Assembly (NCBI GenBank): GCA_035539135.1
Contig: DATLJD010000014.1
Location: forward strand, 434,001-498,000
Direction: 5' to 3'
DNA length: 64,000 nucleotides
Origin: JABFWF01 sp035539135
Lineage (GTDB): Bacteria; Pseudomonadota; Gammaproteobacteria; Xanthomonadales; Xanthomonadaceae
Shown here: piece by piece, positions 14,789 to 25,657 of the stretch
How positions within the stretch are numbered: position 1 is the first letter of the stretch
How the letters are laid out: each line of letters opens with the position of its first letter
Made by a program: the position numbers and the translations under genes
Notes under the pieces: model-generated
Seen by the model: only the letters and a program-made list of their open reading frames with translations
Database searches by the model: none
Told to the model about the DNA's origin: nothing

Positions 14789-16858
14789 TCAGTGCCAGTA
14801 GCGGATGAGCACGGCCAGCAGTGCGATCAGGCCGAGGATCATCGCGAAGGCGTAGTGGTAGAGGTAGCCGGACTGGGTCCGCCGCAGCAGGCCCGCGCCG
14901 AAGTCGATCAGGCGCGCGCTGCCGTTGACGAACAGGCCGTCGATGAGCTTCTCGTCGCCGGCGCGCGAGACCTTGCCCAGGCGCACGCCGCCGCCGGCGA
15001 AGCCGCCGATCCACAGGTCGTCGAAGCCGTACTTGTTCTCGAGGATGCGCACCGGCAGCGCGAACAGGCGGCGCGCGCGGTGGTGCAGCTCCGGCTTCCA
15101 CCAGTACATAACCGTGGCCAGCAGGAAGCCGGCGAACGCGAGCCAGAAGGTCGGCGCGACGAAGCCGTGCAGGGCGAACTGGACCGGTCCGTGCCAGGCT
15201 TCTTCCGCCAGCCTGGCGAGCACGTCGCGCGCGGCCGGCACGTCGATCGCGCCGAGGAAGAACGGCAATTGCTTCGCGTGGCCCAGCATGTCGGTGCCGA
15301 ACAGCATCGGCCCGGCGGTGAGGAAGCCGATCACGATGGACGGGATCGCCAGCAGCACCAGCGGCACCGTCACCACCCATGGCGACTCGTGCGGTTCGTG
15401 CGCGCCGTGGCCGCCGTGGTCGTCGTGGCCGTGTTCGCCGGCCGGGGCGGCATGCCAACGCGGCGCGCCGGCGAAGGTCAGGTACAGCAGGCGGAAGCTG
15501 TAGAAGCTGGTGACGAAGGCGCCCAGCAGCACCGCCCAGTAGCCGTAGCTCGCGACCCAGTTGCCGGCCTCGTGGGCGTGCTCGGCAGCCGCCTCGATGA
15601 TCGTGTCCTTCGAGTAGAAACCCGCGAAGAACGGCGTGCCGACCAGCGCCAGGGTGCCGACCAGCATGGTCCAGAAAGTCACCGGCATCACCTTGCGCAG
15701 TCCGCCCATCCGGCGCATGTCCTGCTCGTGGTGCATGGCGATGATCACCGAGCCCGCGCCGAGGAACAACAGCGCCTTGAAGAAGGCGTGGGTCATCAGG
15801 TGGTAGACCGCGGCCGAGTACGCCGAGACGCCCAGTGCGACGGTCATGTAGCCGAGCTGGGACAGGGTGGAATACGCGACCACGCGCTTGATGTCGTTCT
15901 GCACGATGCCGATGAGGCCGGTCCAGAACGCGGTGGTGGCGCCGATGAACAGGACGAAGTTGAGCGCGGTCTCGCTCAGCTCGAACAGCGGCGACATGCG
16001 CGCCACCATGAAGATGCCGGCGGTGACCATCGTCGCGGCGTGGATCAGTGCCGAGATCGGGGTCGGGCCTTCCATCGAATCCGGCAGCCACACGTGCAGC
16101 GGCACCTGCGCCGACTTGCCCATCGCGCCGACGAACAGGCAGATGCAGATCAGGGTCGCCACCGACCATTCGTGGCCCTGCAGCACGGCGACGGCCTGGC
16201 CAGCGCCGATCTTGTCGCCGGCGTTGGCGAACACGGTCGCGTAGTCCAGCGTGCCGAACCAGTACAGCACCGCGGCGATGCCGAGCAGGAAGCCGAAGTC
16301 GCCGACGCGGTTGACCAGGAAGGCCTTGAGGTTGGCGAAGATGGCGGTCGGCCGCTTGAACCAGAAGCCGATCAGCAGGTAGGACACCAGCCCCACCGCC
16401 TCCCAGCCGAAGAACAGCTGCAGGAAGTTGTTGCTCATCACGAGCATCAACATCGAGAAGGTGAACAGCGAGATGTAGCTGAAGAAGCGCTGGTAGCCCG
16501 GGTCCTCGGCCATGTAGCCGATCGTGTACACGTGCACCAGCAGCGAGACGAAGGTGACGACCACCATCATCATCGCGGTCAGCTTGTCGACCATGAAGCC
16601 GACGTTGGCCTGGATGCCGCCCGCCTGGAACCAGGTGTAGACGTTCTCGTTGAACGGCGGCGCGCCCTGCCCCACCAGCTGCCACAGCACGTAGCCCGAC
16701 AGCGCGCAGCTGATCGCGACGCCAAGGATGGTCACGATGTGCGAGCCCACGCGACCGACCTGGCGGCCGAACAGGCCGGCGACGATCGAGCCCACCAGCG
16801 GCGCCAGCACGATCGCCAGCAGTACGGACTTCGAGATCATATGTTCAACGCCAGGCAT
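14789..16858 (-). CDS. nuoL: NADH dehydrogenase I subunit L
   Basis: The distal antiporter-like proton pump with the long lateral helix that braces the membrane arm; 689 aa. Conserved blocks are K-S-A-Q-V-P-L-H-V-W-L-P-D-S-M-E-G-P-T-P and I-K-R-V-V-A-Y-S-T-L-S-Q-L-G-Y-M. A His/Asp/Glu-rich loop (G-E-H-G-H-D-D-H-G-G-H-G-A-H-E-P-H-E) near residues 475-495 is typical of this lineage. The ATG at 16858 (MPGVEH) starts 2 bases after the nuoK stop. The ATG at 16840 (MISKSV) is an equally reasonable start giving 683 aa. Confidence 0.95.
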   Translation of the reverse strand: MPGVEHMISKSVLLAIVLAPLVGSIVAGLFGRQVGRVGSHIVTILGVAISCALSGYVLWQLVGQGAPPFNENVYTWFQAGGIQANVGFMVDKLTAMMMVVVTFVSLLVHVYTIGYMAEDPGYQRFFSYISLFTFSMLMLVMSNNFLQLFFGWEAVGLVSYLLIGFWFKRPTAIFANLKAFLVNRVGDFGFLLGIAAVLYWFGTLDYATVFANAGDKIGAGQAVAVLQGHEWSVATLICICLFVGAMGKSAQVPLHVWLPDSMEGPTPISALIHAATMVTAGIFMVARMSPLFELSETALNFVLFIGATTAFWTGLIGIVQNDIKRVVAYSTLSQLGYMTVALGVSAYSAAVYHLMTHAFFKALLFLGAGSVIIAMHHEQDMRRMGGLRKVMPVTFWTMLVGTLALVGTPFFAGFYSKDTIIEAAAEHAHEAGNWVASYGYWAVLLGAFVTSFYSFRLLYLTFAGAPRWHAAPAGEHGHDDHGGHGAHEPHESPWVVTVPLVLLAIPSIVIGFLTAGPMLFGTDMLGHAKQLPFFLGAIDVPAARDVLARLAEEAWHGPVQFALHGFVAPTFWLAFAGFLLATVMYWWKPELHHRARRLFALPVRILENKYGFDDLWIGGFAGGGVRLGKVSRAGDEKLIDGLFVNGSARLIDFGAGLLRRTQSGYLYHYAFAMILGLIALLAVLIRYWH

Positions 16859-16862
16859 CGGC

Positions 16863-17186
16863 TCAACCCTTCAAGCTGTCGATGTCGGCGACGTTGATCG
16901 TGCGCCGGTTGCGGAACAGGGTGACCAGGATCGCGAGGCCGATCGCGGCCTCGGCCGCGGCCACGGTCAGGATGAAGAACACGAACACCTGGCCGGCGGC
17001 GTCGCCGAGGTGGCGCGAGAACGCGACGAAGTTGACGTTCACCGCCAGCAGCATCAGCTCGATCGACATCAGCAGCACGATCACGTTCTTCCGGTTGAGG
17101 AAGATGCCGGCCACGCTGATGCAGAACAGGGCCGCGCCGAGCGCGAGGTAGTGGCCCAGGCTCAGGCCGGTGGCGAGCGCGTTCAT
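16863..17186 (-). CDS. nuoK: NADH dehydrogenase I subunit K
   Basis: A small membrane subunit with three helices, homologous to MrpC/mitochondrial ND4L; 107 aa. The two buried Glu of the proton path are present in L-L-M-S-I-E-L-M-L-L-A-V-N and V-A-A-A-E-A-A-I-G-L-A-I. The ATG overlaps the nuoJ stop by 4 bases, suggesting coupled translation. Confidence 0.96.
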   Translation of the reverse strand: MNALATGLSLGHYLALGAALFCISVAGIFLNRKNVIVLLMSIELMLLAVNVNFVAFSRHLGDAAGQVFVFFILTVAAAEAAIGLAILVTLFRNRRTINVADIDSLKG

Positions 17187-17839
17187 GCCTTGCCCTCCGT
17201 GTCGGTGACGGGCGTCGCCGGCTCGGCCAGCGGGCGCTCGGTCGGGACGCTGACCAGGCGGACGCGGTCGCGCGCGCGCACCGCGGCCTGCAGCGACGGA
17301 TCCTGGTGCTTGGCGCCCGGGCGCCGGCGCAGGGTCAGCATCACCGCCGCGATCACCGCGATGGTGAGGATGACCGCGGCGACCTCGAACGGCAGCATGA
17401 AGTCGGTGAACAGCGCGCGCGCCAGCCAGGTGGTGTTGGGCACCTGATCGGCGGAGGCCTGCACCGCGGCGTTGTCGGCGAACGGCACCGCGCTGCGCGC
17501 CTTGACGCCGATCAGCGCCAGCACCTCGGCCAGCATGACCACGGCGACGACCAGGCCGACCGGCAGGAAGCGGACGTAGCCTTCCCGCATCTTCGCCACA
17601 TCGATGTCCAGCATCATCACCACGAAGAGGAACAGCACCATCACCGCGCCGACGTAGACCAGGATCAGGGCCACGCCGAGGAACTCGGCGCCGGCGAGGA
17701 TCCAGGTGCAGGCGACCGTGAAGAAGGTCAGCACCAGGAACAGCGCGGCGTGCACCGGGTTGCGCACGCTGATCACCGCGACGCCGGAGGCGACCGCCGC
17801 GACGGCGAAGGCATAGAAGGCAAGCAGGGCGAAGTCCAT
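17183..17839 (-). CDS. nuoJ: NADH dehydrogenase I subunit J
   Basis: The ND6-type membrane subunit at the junction of the E-channel; 218 aa, five helices. The pi-bulge helix region V-G-A-V-M-V-L-F-L-F-V-V-M-M-L-D is conserved. After the last helix (residues about 140-165) there is a lineage-type polar tail of roughly 45 aa, rich in Arg early and Pro/Thr late. The start lies 13 bases after the nuoI stop. Confidence 0.95.
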   Translation of the reverse strand: MDFALLAFYAFAVAAVASGVAVISVRNPVHAALFLVLTFFTVACTWILAGAEFLGVALILVYVGAVMVLFLFVVMMLDIDVAKMREGYVRFLPVGLVVAVVMLAEVLALIGVKARSAVPFADNAAVQASADQVPNTTWLARALFTDFMLPFEVAAVILTIAVIAAVMLTLRRRPGAKHQDPSLQAAVRARDRVRLVSVPTERPLAEPATPVTDTEGKA

Positions 17840-17852
17840 GACGGCTCGTCGG

Positions 17853-18341
17853 TCAGCGGTAGGCGGAATCGGCCGCGCGGCGGGCGGCGATCTCGGGCTC
17901 GAGGAGGTCGCCCAGGGCCAGCAGCTGCGGCTTGGTCACCACGTTCTGCCCACGCTGGTCGAAGTGGTACTCGAGGATGTGGGTCTCCACGATCGAGTCC
18001 ACCGGGCACGACTCCTCGCAGAAGCCGCAATAGATGCACTTGAACAGGTCGATGTCGTAGCGCGTGGTGCGGCGCGTGCCGTCGGCGCGCTGCTCCGAGT
18101 CGATGGTGATCGCCAGTGCCGGGCACACCGCCTCGCACAGCTTGCAGGCGATGCAGCGCTCCTCCCCGTTCGGGTAGCGCCGCAACGCGTGCAGGCCGCG
18201 GAAGCGCGGCGACTGCGGCGTCTTCTCCATCGGGTACATGAGCGTGTACTTCGGACGCCACAGGTACTTGAAGGTCAGCCACATGCCCTGCAGCAGCTCG
18301 ATGAGCAGCAGGCTGCGGAAGTAATCGACGATCCTGGCCAT
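17853..18341 (-). CDS. nuoI: NADH dehydrogenase I subunit I
   Basis: A ferredoxin-like subunit carrying clusters N6a and N6b that pass electrons towards NuoB; 162 aa, the family size. Two 4Fe-4S motifs are present, CIACKLCEAVCP and CIYCGFCEESCP, after an amphipathic N-terminal segment (residues 1-30) that docks on the membrane arm. The ATG at 18341 shares one base with the TGA of nuoH. Longer upstream frames run into nuoH and are rejected. Confidence 0.97.
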   Translation of the reverse strand: MARIVDYFRSLLLIELLQGMWLTFKYLWRPKYTLMYPMEKTPQSPRFRGLHALRRYPNGEERCIACKLCEAVCPALAITIDSEQRADGTRRTTRYDIDLFKCIYCGFCEESCPVDSIVETHILEYHFDQRGQNVVTKPQLLALGDLLEPEIAARRAADSAYR

Positions 18342-19393
18342 CAGCGACCCGCCTCGAACACGCCGTAGTACGCCATCACCGCCGTCACGCAGATCCAGGC
18401 GATGGTGAGCGGAATGAACACCTTCCAGCCCAGCCGCATGATCTGGTCGTAGCGGTAGCGCGGGAAGGTCGCGCGGAACCAGATGAAGGCGCTGGCGAAG
18501 AAGAACACCTTGGCGAACAGCCACCACCAGCCGTCCACCGACAGCAGCGGCACGCCGAGGCCGTGGAAGGGGCTGAGCCAGCCGCCGAGGAAGAAGATCG
18601 CGGTCAGGAAGCTGACCAGGATCATGTTCGCGTATTCGGTCAGGAAGAACAGCGCGAACTGCGAACCCGAATACTCGACCATGTGGCCGGCGACGATCTC
18701 GGACTCGCCCTCGACCACGTCGAACGGCGCGCGGTTGGTCTCGGCCACGCCGGACACGAAGTACACCACGAACAGCGGCAGCAACGGCCACACGAACCAT
18801 TCGAACGCGCCGGCGTTGCCGGCCTGCGCCATCACGATGTCGGTGAGGTTGAGGCTGCCCGCGGCGATCAGCACGCCGACCAGGGCGAAGCCCATCGCGA
18901 TCTCGTAGCTGACCACCTGCGCGGCAGAGCGCATCGCGCCGAGGAACGCGTACTTCGAGTTCGAGGCCCAGCCGGCGATGATCACGCCGTACACGCCCAG
19001 CGAGGTCATCGCCAGCAGGTACAGCAGGCCGGCGTTGGCGTTGGAGAGCACCAGCTGCGCGTCGAACGGCACCACCGCCCAGGCGGCGAACGCGGGCACC
19101 AGCGCCAGCATCGGCGCCAGCACGTACAGCGCGCGCTGCGCGGCGCTGGGGTGGACCACTTCCTTGAACAGCAGCTTGAACACGTCGGCGAAGGTCTGCA
19201 GGATGCCGCGGCCGACGTACATCGGCCCGTGGCGCACGTGCATCCAGCCGATCAGCTTGCGCTCCCACAGCACGTAGAAGGCGACCGCCAGGATCACCGG
19301 CACGGCGATCGCCAGCACCTTCAGCACGATCCAGGCCAGGGCGCCGAGCGCGCCGAGCGAGAGGAACCAGTCGCGGATGGGGTCGGTGATCAT
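18341..19393 (-). CDS. nuoH: NADH dehydrogenase I subunit H
   Basis: The ND1 homologue that forms most of the quinone chamber, with eight transmembrane helices; 350 aa. Conserved quinone-site segments are E-R-K-L-I-G-W-M-H-V-R-H-G-P, S-Y-E-I-A-M-G, E-T-N-R-A-P-F-D-V-V-E-G-E-S-E-I-V-A-G and F-I-W-F-R-A-T-F-P-R-Y-R-Y-D-Q. The start at 19393 (MITDPIRDWF) overlaps the nuoG stop by 4 bases (ATGA). Confidence 0.97.
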   Translation of the reverse strand: MITDPIRDWFLSLGALGALAWIVLKVLAIAVPVILAVAFYVLWERKLIGWMHVRHGPMYVGRGILQTFADVFKLLFKEVVHPSAAQRALYVLAPMLALVPAFAAWAVVPFDAQLVLSNANAGLLYLLAMTSLGVYGVIIAGWASNSKYAFLGAMRSAAQVVSYEIAMGFALVGVLIAAGSLNLTDIVMAQAGNAGAFEWFVWPLLPLFVVYFVSGVAETNRAPFDVVEGESEIVAGHMVEYSGSQFALFFLTEYANMILVSFLTAIFFLGGWLSPFHGLGVPLLSVDGWWWLFAKVFFFASAFIWFRATFPRYRYDQIMRLGWKVFIPLTIAWICVTAVMAYYGVFEAGR

Positions 19394-21623
19394 GCCGGGC
19401 GGACCTCCACGCGGGCGGCGGCGAGCGGCGCGGTCGCGCCGTAGCCGGTTTCGATCCAGGCGCAGCCGGCGGCGACCTTGTCGCTGACCGCGACCGGCAG
19501 GGTCGCGGTACCGGCCTCGGCGGACACCTTCGCCATCGCGCCGGTGGCCAGCCCGGCCTGCTGCGCGTCCTGCGGATGCAGCACGACGCGCGCGCCGAGG
19601 GTGAGCGGATGTGCCTGCAGGGCGGCGGCGCGGCGGGTGACCGCGTCGCAGCGGTAGATCGCCTGCGAGGCGACCACCTCGAAGCCGTTTCCGGCGAGCG
19701 CGGGTGCCCCGCCCTTCGCCACGACGACCTCGCGCGCTTCCACGCCGGCGCGCAGCCCGTCGAGGTCGAAGAACTCGAAGCCCGGGGCCTGCAGCAGGCC
19801 GCCGAGCGCGCGCAGCACGCGCCAGCCCGGGCGTGCCTCGCCCGGCAGCTTGCCGCCGGCGACCGCGCGCTGGTCGTGGCCGTCGAGGTTGGTCAGCGTC
19901 GCGTCGATTTCCGGCAGCGCGCCGATCGGCAGGATGACGTCCGCGACGCGGCGGGTGGACTCGCAGGCGAAGGTGGTGAACGCCACCACCTGGGCCCTGC
20001 CCAGCGCCTGCATCGCCAGCGCCTGGTCGGCGAAGTCGAGACCGGGCTCGATGTTGTACAGGAGGTACGCGCCGCGCTGCTCGCGCAGCATCGCCTGCGC
20101 GTCGCGCGCGGTCGGCAGCACGCCGTGGCGGGCCAGGCCAAGCGCGTTGGCACCCTGCGGGATGCGGCACAGCGCGGCGCCGTGCGCGGTCGCGAAGGCA
20201 CGCGCTGCGGCGCGGATCGCGGCGGCGTGCGGGCCGCTCTCGGCGACGCCGCCGACGATCACCGCGACCCGGCCGGCGCCGGCGAGGTCCACCTGGCCGA
20301 GCGCGTCGGCCAATTGCGACGGCGGCACGATGCGTTTGCTGGCGACGTCGAAAGTGAAATCGAAGTCGACCGGATTGACGACGTGCACCCTGGCGCCGTG
20401 CTTGACCACCGCCTTGCGCACGCGGGCGTGCAGCAGCGGCAGTTCGTGGCGCAGCTGCGAGCCGACGATGACGATCGCCTCGGCCTGCTCGATGTCGGCG
20501 ACCGGCATCGCGAAGGCCTCGGCGACCGCGCCGTCGGACAGGTCCAGCTGGCCGATGCGGTGGTCGAGGTTGCCGGTGCCCAGCGCCTGCGCCAGGCGCG
20601 CCAGCAGCGCGCCTTCCTCGTTCGAGGTGGCGGGGTGCGCCAGGATGCCGAGCTGGTCCGCGCCGTTGTCCCTGAGGATCTGCGCGGCGCGCGCCAGCGC
20701 CTCGTCCCAGCCGGCCTCGCGCCAGTCGGACGCCTCGCCCGTGTTGCCGACGCGCAGCAATGGCTTCACCGCGCGGTCGGCGGCGTACAGGCCCTGGTGC
20801 GAATAGCGGTCGCGGTCGGACAGCCAGCACTCGTTGACCGCCTCGTTGGCGCGCGGCACGGTGCGCAGCACGTCGCCGCGGCGCACGTGCAGGAACAGGT
20901 TGCTGCCCAGCGCGTCGTGGTAGCCCAGCGATTCCTTCGCGATCAGCTCCCACGGCCGCGCGCGGAAGCGGAACACCTTGTTGGTCAGCGCGCCGACCGG
21001 GCACACGTCGATCACGTTGCCGGACAGCTCGGTGGTCAGCGGCTTGCCGTCGTAGGTGCCGATCTGCAGGTTCTCGCCGCGCATCATGCCGCCGAGCTCG
21101 TAGGTGCCGCACACCTCCGCGGTGACGCGGATGCAGCGCGTGCACTGGATGCAGCGGGTCATGTCGGAGGCGACCAGCGGCCCGAGGTCCTCGTCGGCCA
21201 CGGTGCGCTTGCGCTCGGAGAAGCGGCTGACCGAACGGCCGTAGCCGAGCGAGAGGTCCTGCAGCTCGCACTCGCCGCCCTGGTCGCAGATCGGGCAGTC
21301 GAGCGGGTGGTTGATCAGCAGGAACTCCATGGTGTTGCGCTGCGACTTGAGGGCCTTGTCGCTGCGGGTGAACACCTTCATGCCGTCGGCGACCGGCGTG
21401 GCGCAGGCCGGCGCCGGCTTCGGCATCTTCTCGACCTCGACCAGGCACATGCGGCAGTTGGCCGCGATGCTCAGCTTGTCGTGGTAGCAGAAGCGCGGGA
21501 TCGGGATGCCGGCCTTGTCGGCGGCATGGATGATCATCGAGCCCTTCGGCGCGGCCAACTCCACGCCGTCGATGAAGACGGTGACGTGGTCGGGCGGGAG
21601 GTTCGGATTGACGGGCTGCGCGC

Positions 21624-21627
<4 letters not shown>
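19390..21627 (-). CDS. nuoG: NADH dehydrogenase I subunit G
   Basis: The largest hydrophilic-arm subunit, related to molybdopterin oxidoreductases; 745 aa. The N-terminal 2Fe-2S domain has C-Y-H-D-K-L-S-I-A-A-N-C-R-M-C. A His/Cys 4Fe-4S motif follows (H-P-L-D-C-P-I-C-D-Q-G-G-E-C), then the second 4Fe-4S set C-I-Q-C-T-R-C-I-R, and a molybdopterin-like C-terminal body without a cofactor role. The start is a GTG at 21627, forming a GTGA overlap with the nuoF stop; no ATG is available nearby. Confidence 0.95.
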
Positions 21628-22991
<1,364 letters not shown>

Positions 22992-23002
22992 CGTGTCCTG
23001 CC

Positions 23003-23530
23003 TCATTCCAGCCCGTCGAGCAGCGCGTCGACCTTCTCGGTCGTGAGCTTCTCGTGGTAATGCCCGTCGATCACCACCACCGGCGCGCCGCAGCACGCCG
23101 CGAGGCACTCTTCCTCGCGCTTGAGGTAGACGCGGCCGTCGGCGGTGGATTCGCCGAGCTTGCAGCCGAGCTTCTTCTCGGCGTGGGCGACCAGGTCCTG
23201 GGCGCCGTTGAGCCAGCAGCTGATGTTGGTGCAGAAGGCGACGTTGTGGCGGCCGACCTTTTGCAGCTCGAACATCGAGTAGAAGGTCGCGACCTCGTAC
23301 GCCCACACCGGCGGGATGCCGAGGTACTTGGCGACCGCGGCCACCAGTTCGTCGGTCAGCCAGCCGCCGTTCTGCTCCTGCGCCGCGTGCAGACCCTGCA
23401 GTACCGCCGAACGCTTGCGGTCGGGCGGGAACTTGGTCAGCCAGTGGTCGATGTGCGCGCGGGTCTTGTCCGACAGCACCGCCATCGGGTCGACGTTGCG
23501 CGCGTTCTCGAAATTGCCGGTCGCTCTCAT
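23003..23530 (-). CDS. nuoE: NADH dehydrogenase I subunit E
   Basis: A thioredoxin-fold 2Fe-2S protein (cluster N1a) in contact with NuoF; 175 aa. Ligands are in F-C-T-N-I-S-C-W and C-L-A-A-C-C-G-A-P. The N-terminal helical domain has A-A-Q-E-Q-N-G-G-W-L and A-T-F-Y-S-M-F. The ATG at 23530 lies 10 bases after the nuoD stop. Confidence 0.96.
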   Translation of the reverse strand: MRATGNFENARNVDPMAVLSDKTRAHIDHWLTKFPPDRKRSAVLQGLHAAQEQNGGWLTDELVAAVAKYLGIPPVWAYEVATFYSMFELQKVGRHNVAFCTNISCWLNGAQDLVAHAEKKLGCKLGESTADGRVYLKREEECLAACCGAPVVVIDGHYHEKLTTEKVDALLDGLE

Positions 23531-23540
23531 CGGTCCTGCC

Positions 23541-24851
23541 TTACCGGTCGATGCTGCCGAAGACGATGTCGTAGGTGCCGATCATCGCCACCACGTCGGC
23601 CAGCATGTGGCCGCGCACCACGCTGTCCATCGAGGACAGGTGCGCGAAGTCGGGCGCGCGCACCTTCAGCCGGAACGGCTTGTTGGCGCCGTCGCTGACC
23701 AGGTACACGCCGAACTCGCCCTTCGGGCCCTCGATGGCCGTGTAGGTTTCGCCCTCGGGCACGCAGTAGCCTTCCGAGAACAGTTTGAAGTGGTGGATCA
23801 GCGCTTCCATGTCGTCCTTCATCTCCTCGCGGGAGGGAGGCACGACCTTGAAGTTGTCGAGCACCACCGGGCCGGGATTGGCCCGCAGCCACTTCATGCA
23901 CTGCTGGATGATGCGGTTGGACTGGCGCATCTCGGCGACGCGCACCAGGTAGCGGTCGTAGCAGTCGCCGTGGGTGCCGACCGGGATGTCGAAGTCGACT
24001 TCCGCGTACTTGGCGTAGGGCTGCTTCTTGCGCAGGTCCCAGGCGATGCCCGAGCCGCGCAGCATCGGGCCGGTCATGCCCCAGGCCAGCGCCTTTTCCG
24101 GCTCGATCACGCCGATGCCGACGGTGCGCTGCTTCCAGATGCGGTTGTCGGTGAGCAGCGTCTCGTACTCGTCCACGCGCTGCGGGAACGCCTCGGTGAA
24201 GGCCTCGATGAAGTCGAGCACCGAGCCTTCGCGCGCCTCGTTGAAGCGCTTGAGCTTGCCGCCCTTGCGCCAGGGCGACTCCTTGTACTGCGGCATCCGG
24301 TCCGGCAGGTCGCGGTAGACGCCGCCCGGGCGGTAGTAGGTCGCGTGCATGCGCGCGCCCGACACCGCCTCGTACACGTCCATCAGCTCCTCGCGCTCGC
24401 GGAAGGCGTACAGGAACACCGCCATCGCGCCGAGGTCGAGGCCGTTGGAGCCGATCCACATCAGGTGGTTCAGGATGCGGGTGATCTCGTCGAACATGGT
24501 GCGGATCCACAGCGCGCGCTCCGGCGGCGTGATCCCCATCAGGTTCTCGATGGCGAGCACGTAGGCGTGCTCGTTGCACATCATCGAGACGTAGTCGAGC
24601 CGGTCCATGTAGCCGATCGACTGGTTGAACGGCTTCGACTCGGCGAGCTTCTCGGTCCCGCGGTGGAGCAGGCCGATGTGCGGGTCGGCGCGCTGCACCA
24701 CCTCGCCGTCCATCTCCAGGATCAGGCGCAGCACGCCGTGCGCGGACGGATGCTGGGGGCCGAAGTTCAGCGAATAGTTGCGGATCTCCTTCTGCGCCTC
24801 GGCGATGTCGCTGGCGAAGGGCACGCTGGAAGGCTGGATCTGGGCGCTCAT
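23541..24851 (-). CDS. nuoD: NADH dehydrogenase I subunit D (49-kDa type)
   Basis: A [NiFe]-hydrogenase-like subunit lining the quinone site; 436 aa. N-F-G-P-Q-H-P-S-A-H-G-V-L-R contains the quinone-binding His. H-R-G-T-E-K-L, Y-M-D-R-L-D-Y and the C-terminal D-I-V-F-G-S-I-D-R are intact. It is separate from nuoC, unlike the fused NuoCD of enterobacteria. Its ATG overlaps the nuoC stop by 4 bases. Confidence 0.97.
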   Translation of the reverse strand: MSAQIQPSSVPFASDIAEAQKEIRNYSLNFGPQHPSAHGVLRLILEMDGEVVQRADPHIGLLHRGTEKLAESKPFNQSIGYMDRLDYVSMMCNEHAYVLAIENLMGITPPERALWIRTMFDEITRILNHLMWIGSNGLDLGAMAVFLYAFREREELMDVYEAVSGARMHATYYRPGGVYRDLPDRMPQYKESPWRKGGKLKRFNEAREGSVLDFIEAFTEAFPQRVDEYETLLTDNRIWKQRTVGIGVIEPEKALAWGMTGPMLRGSGIAWDLRKKQPYAKYAEVDFDIPVGTHGDCYDRYLVRVAEMRQSNRIIQQCMKWLRANPGPVVLDNFKVVPPSREEMKDDMEALIHHFKLFSEGYCVPEGETYTAIEGPKGEFGVYLVSDGANKPFRLKVRAPDFAHLSSMDSVVRGHMLADVVAMIGTYDIVFGSIDR

Positions 24852-25657
24852 CGGTGGTCGGCTCCCGGCGCCGGCGTCGGGCCGGTGGTGGGCTGCTGGG
24901 TGTCGGCGGGGCCAAGCGTGCTGCCGATCCTCAGGTCGCGGTCCTCGCCGGCGGCGGTCGCGTAGCGCGAGTCGTTGCGGATCACCCGCGGCACGTTGAC
25001 GCGCGGTTCGACCGAGGTCACCGGCTCGTAGATCACGCGCTGGCTGGCGGCGTCGTAGCGCACCTCGACGTTGCCGATCAGCGGGAAATCCTTGCGGAAC
25101 GGATGACCGACGAAACCATAGTCGGTGAGGATGCGGCGCAGGTCCGGATGCCCTTCGAAGACGATGCCGAACAGGTCGAAGGCCTCGCGCTCGAACCAGT
25201 TCGCGACCGGCCACAGGTCGGTCACCGAGGCGACCACCGGCAACGCGTCGTCCGGCGCGAAGCAGCGCAGGCGCACGCGGCGGTTGTGCCGGATGGACAG
25301 CAGGTGGGCGACGACGGCGAAGCGCTTCGCCGGCGACGGCAGCGACGCCACGCCCTGCGCGCTGGGCCGCTGGCCGTAGCCGAACCGGCCCGGGCCCCTG
25401 CCCTCCACGCCGCGGCTGAAGCCTTCCGAGGACACGCCCGTGTCCCACTCGTCGCTGCCGTAGCCGAGGTAGTCCACGCCGCAGACGTCGATCAGCTGTT
25501 CGAAGCCGAATTCGTCGCGCAGCAGCCGGCAGCTCTCGTGCCAGTCGCCGGCGTCGAGTTCCAGGGTGAGCTCGCCGCGCGCCGACGCGACCAGCGCCCC
25601 CGCCTGCGGGAAGCGCGCGCGCAGGCGCTCGACCAGGCTCGCGGTCGCCTCAGCCAT
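24848..25657 (-). CDS. nuoC: NADH dehydrogenase I subunit C (30-kDa type) with loop insertion
   Basis: A structural subunit of the connecting arm; 269 aa. The core is recognised by D-V-C-G-V-D-Y (57-63), W-P-V-A-N-W-F-E-R-E-A-F-D-L-F-G-I and G-H-P-F-R-K-D-F-P-L-I-G. Between residues about 64 and 110 there is a Gly/Ser-rich insertion of roughly 45 aa (contains Y-G-S-D-E-W-D-T and G-F-S-R-G-V-E-G) where E. coli NuoC has only a short turn. A proline-rich tail follows residue 250. The stop overlaps nuoD, and the start overlaps nuoB by 8 bases. Confidence 0.95.
   Translation of the reverse strand: MAEATASLVERLRARFPQAGALVASARGELTLELDAGDWHESCRLLRDEFGFEQLIDVCGVDYLGYGSDEWDTGVSSEGFSRGVEGRGPGRFGYGQRPSAQGVASLPSPAKRFAVVAHLLSIRHNRRVRLRCFAPDDALPVVASVTDLWPVANWFEREAFDLFGIVFEGHPDLRRILTDYGFVGHPFRKDFPLIGNVEVRYDAASQRVIYEPVTSVEPRVNVPRVIRNDSRYATAAGEDRDLRIGSTLGPADTQQPTTGPTPAPGADHR

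Noticed and set aside
14579..16897. A 772-codon plus-strand frame opposite nuoL and nuoM
   Set aside because: Arg/Gln/His-rich low-complexity translation with no ribosome site; it is the antisense of two well-conserved membrane subunits.
18341..21448. A single long frame joining part of nuoG, nuoH and beyond
   Set aside because: It merges the true nuoH frame with an out-of-frame Arg-rich reading of nuoG. The ATGA junction at 19390-19393 marks the real boundary.
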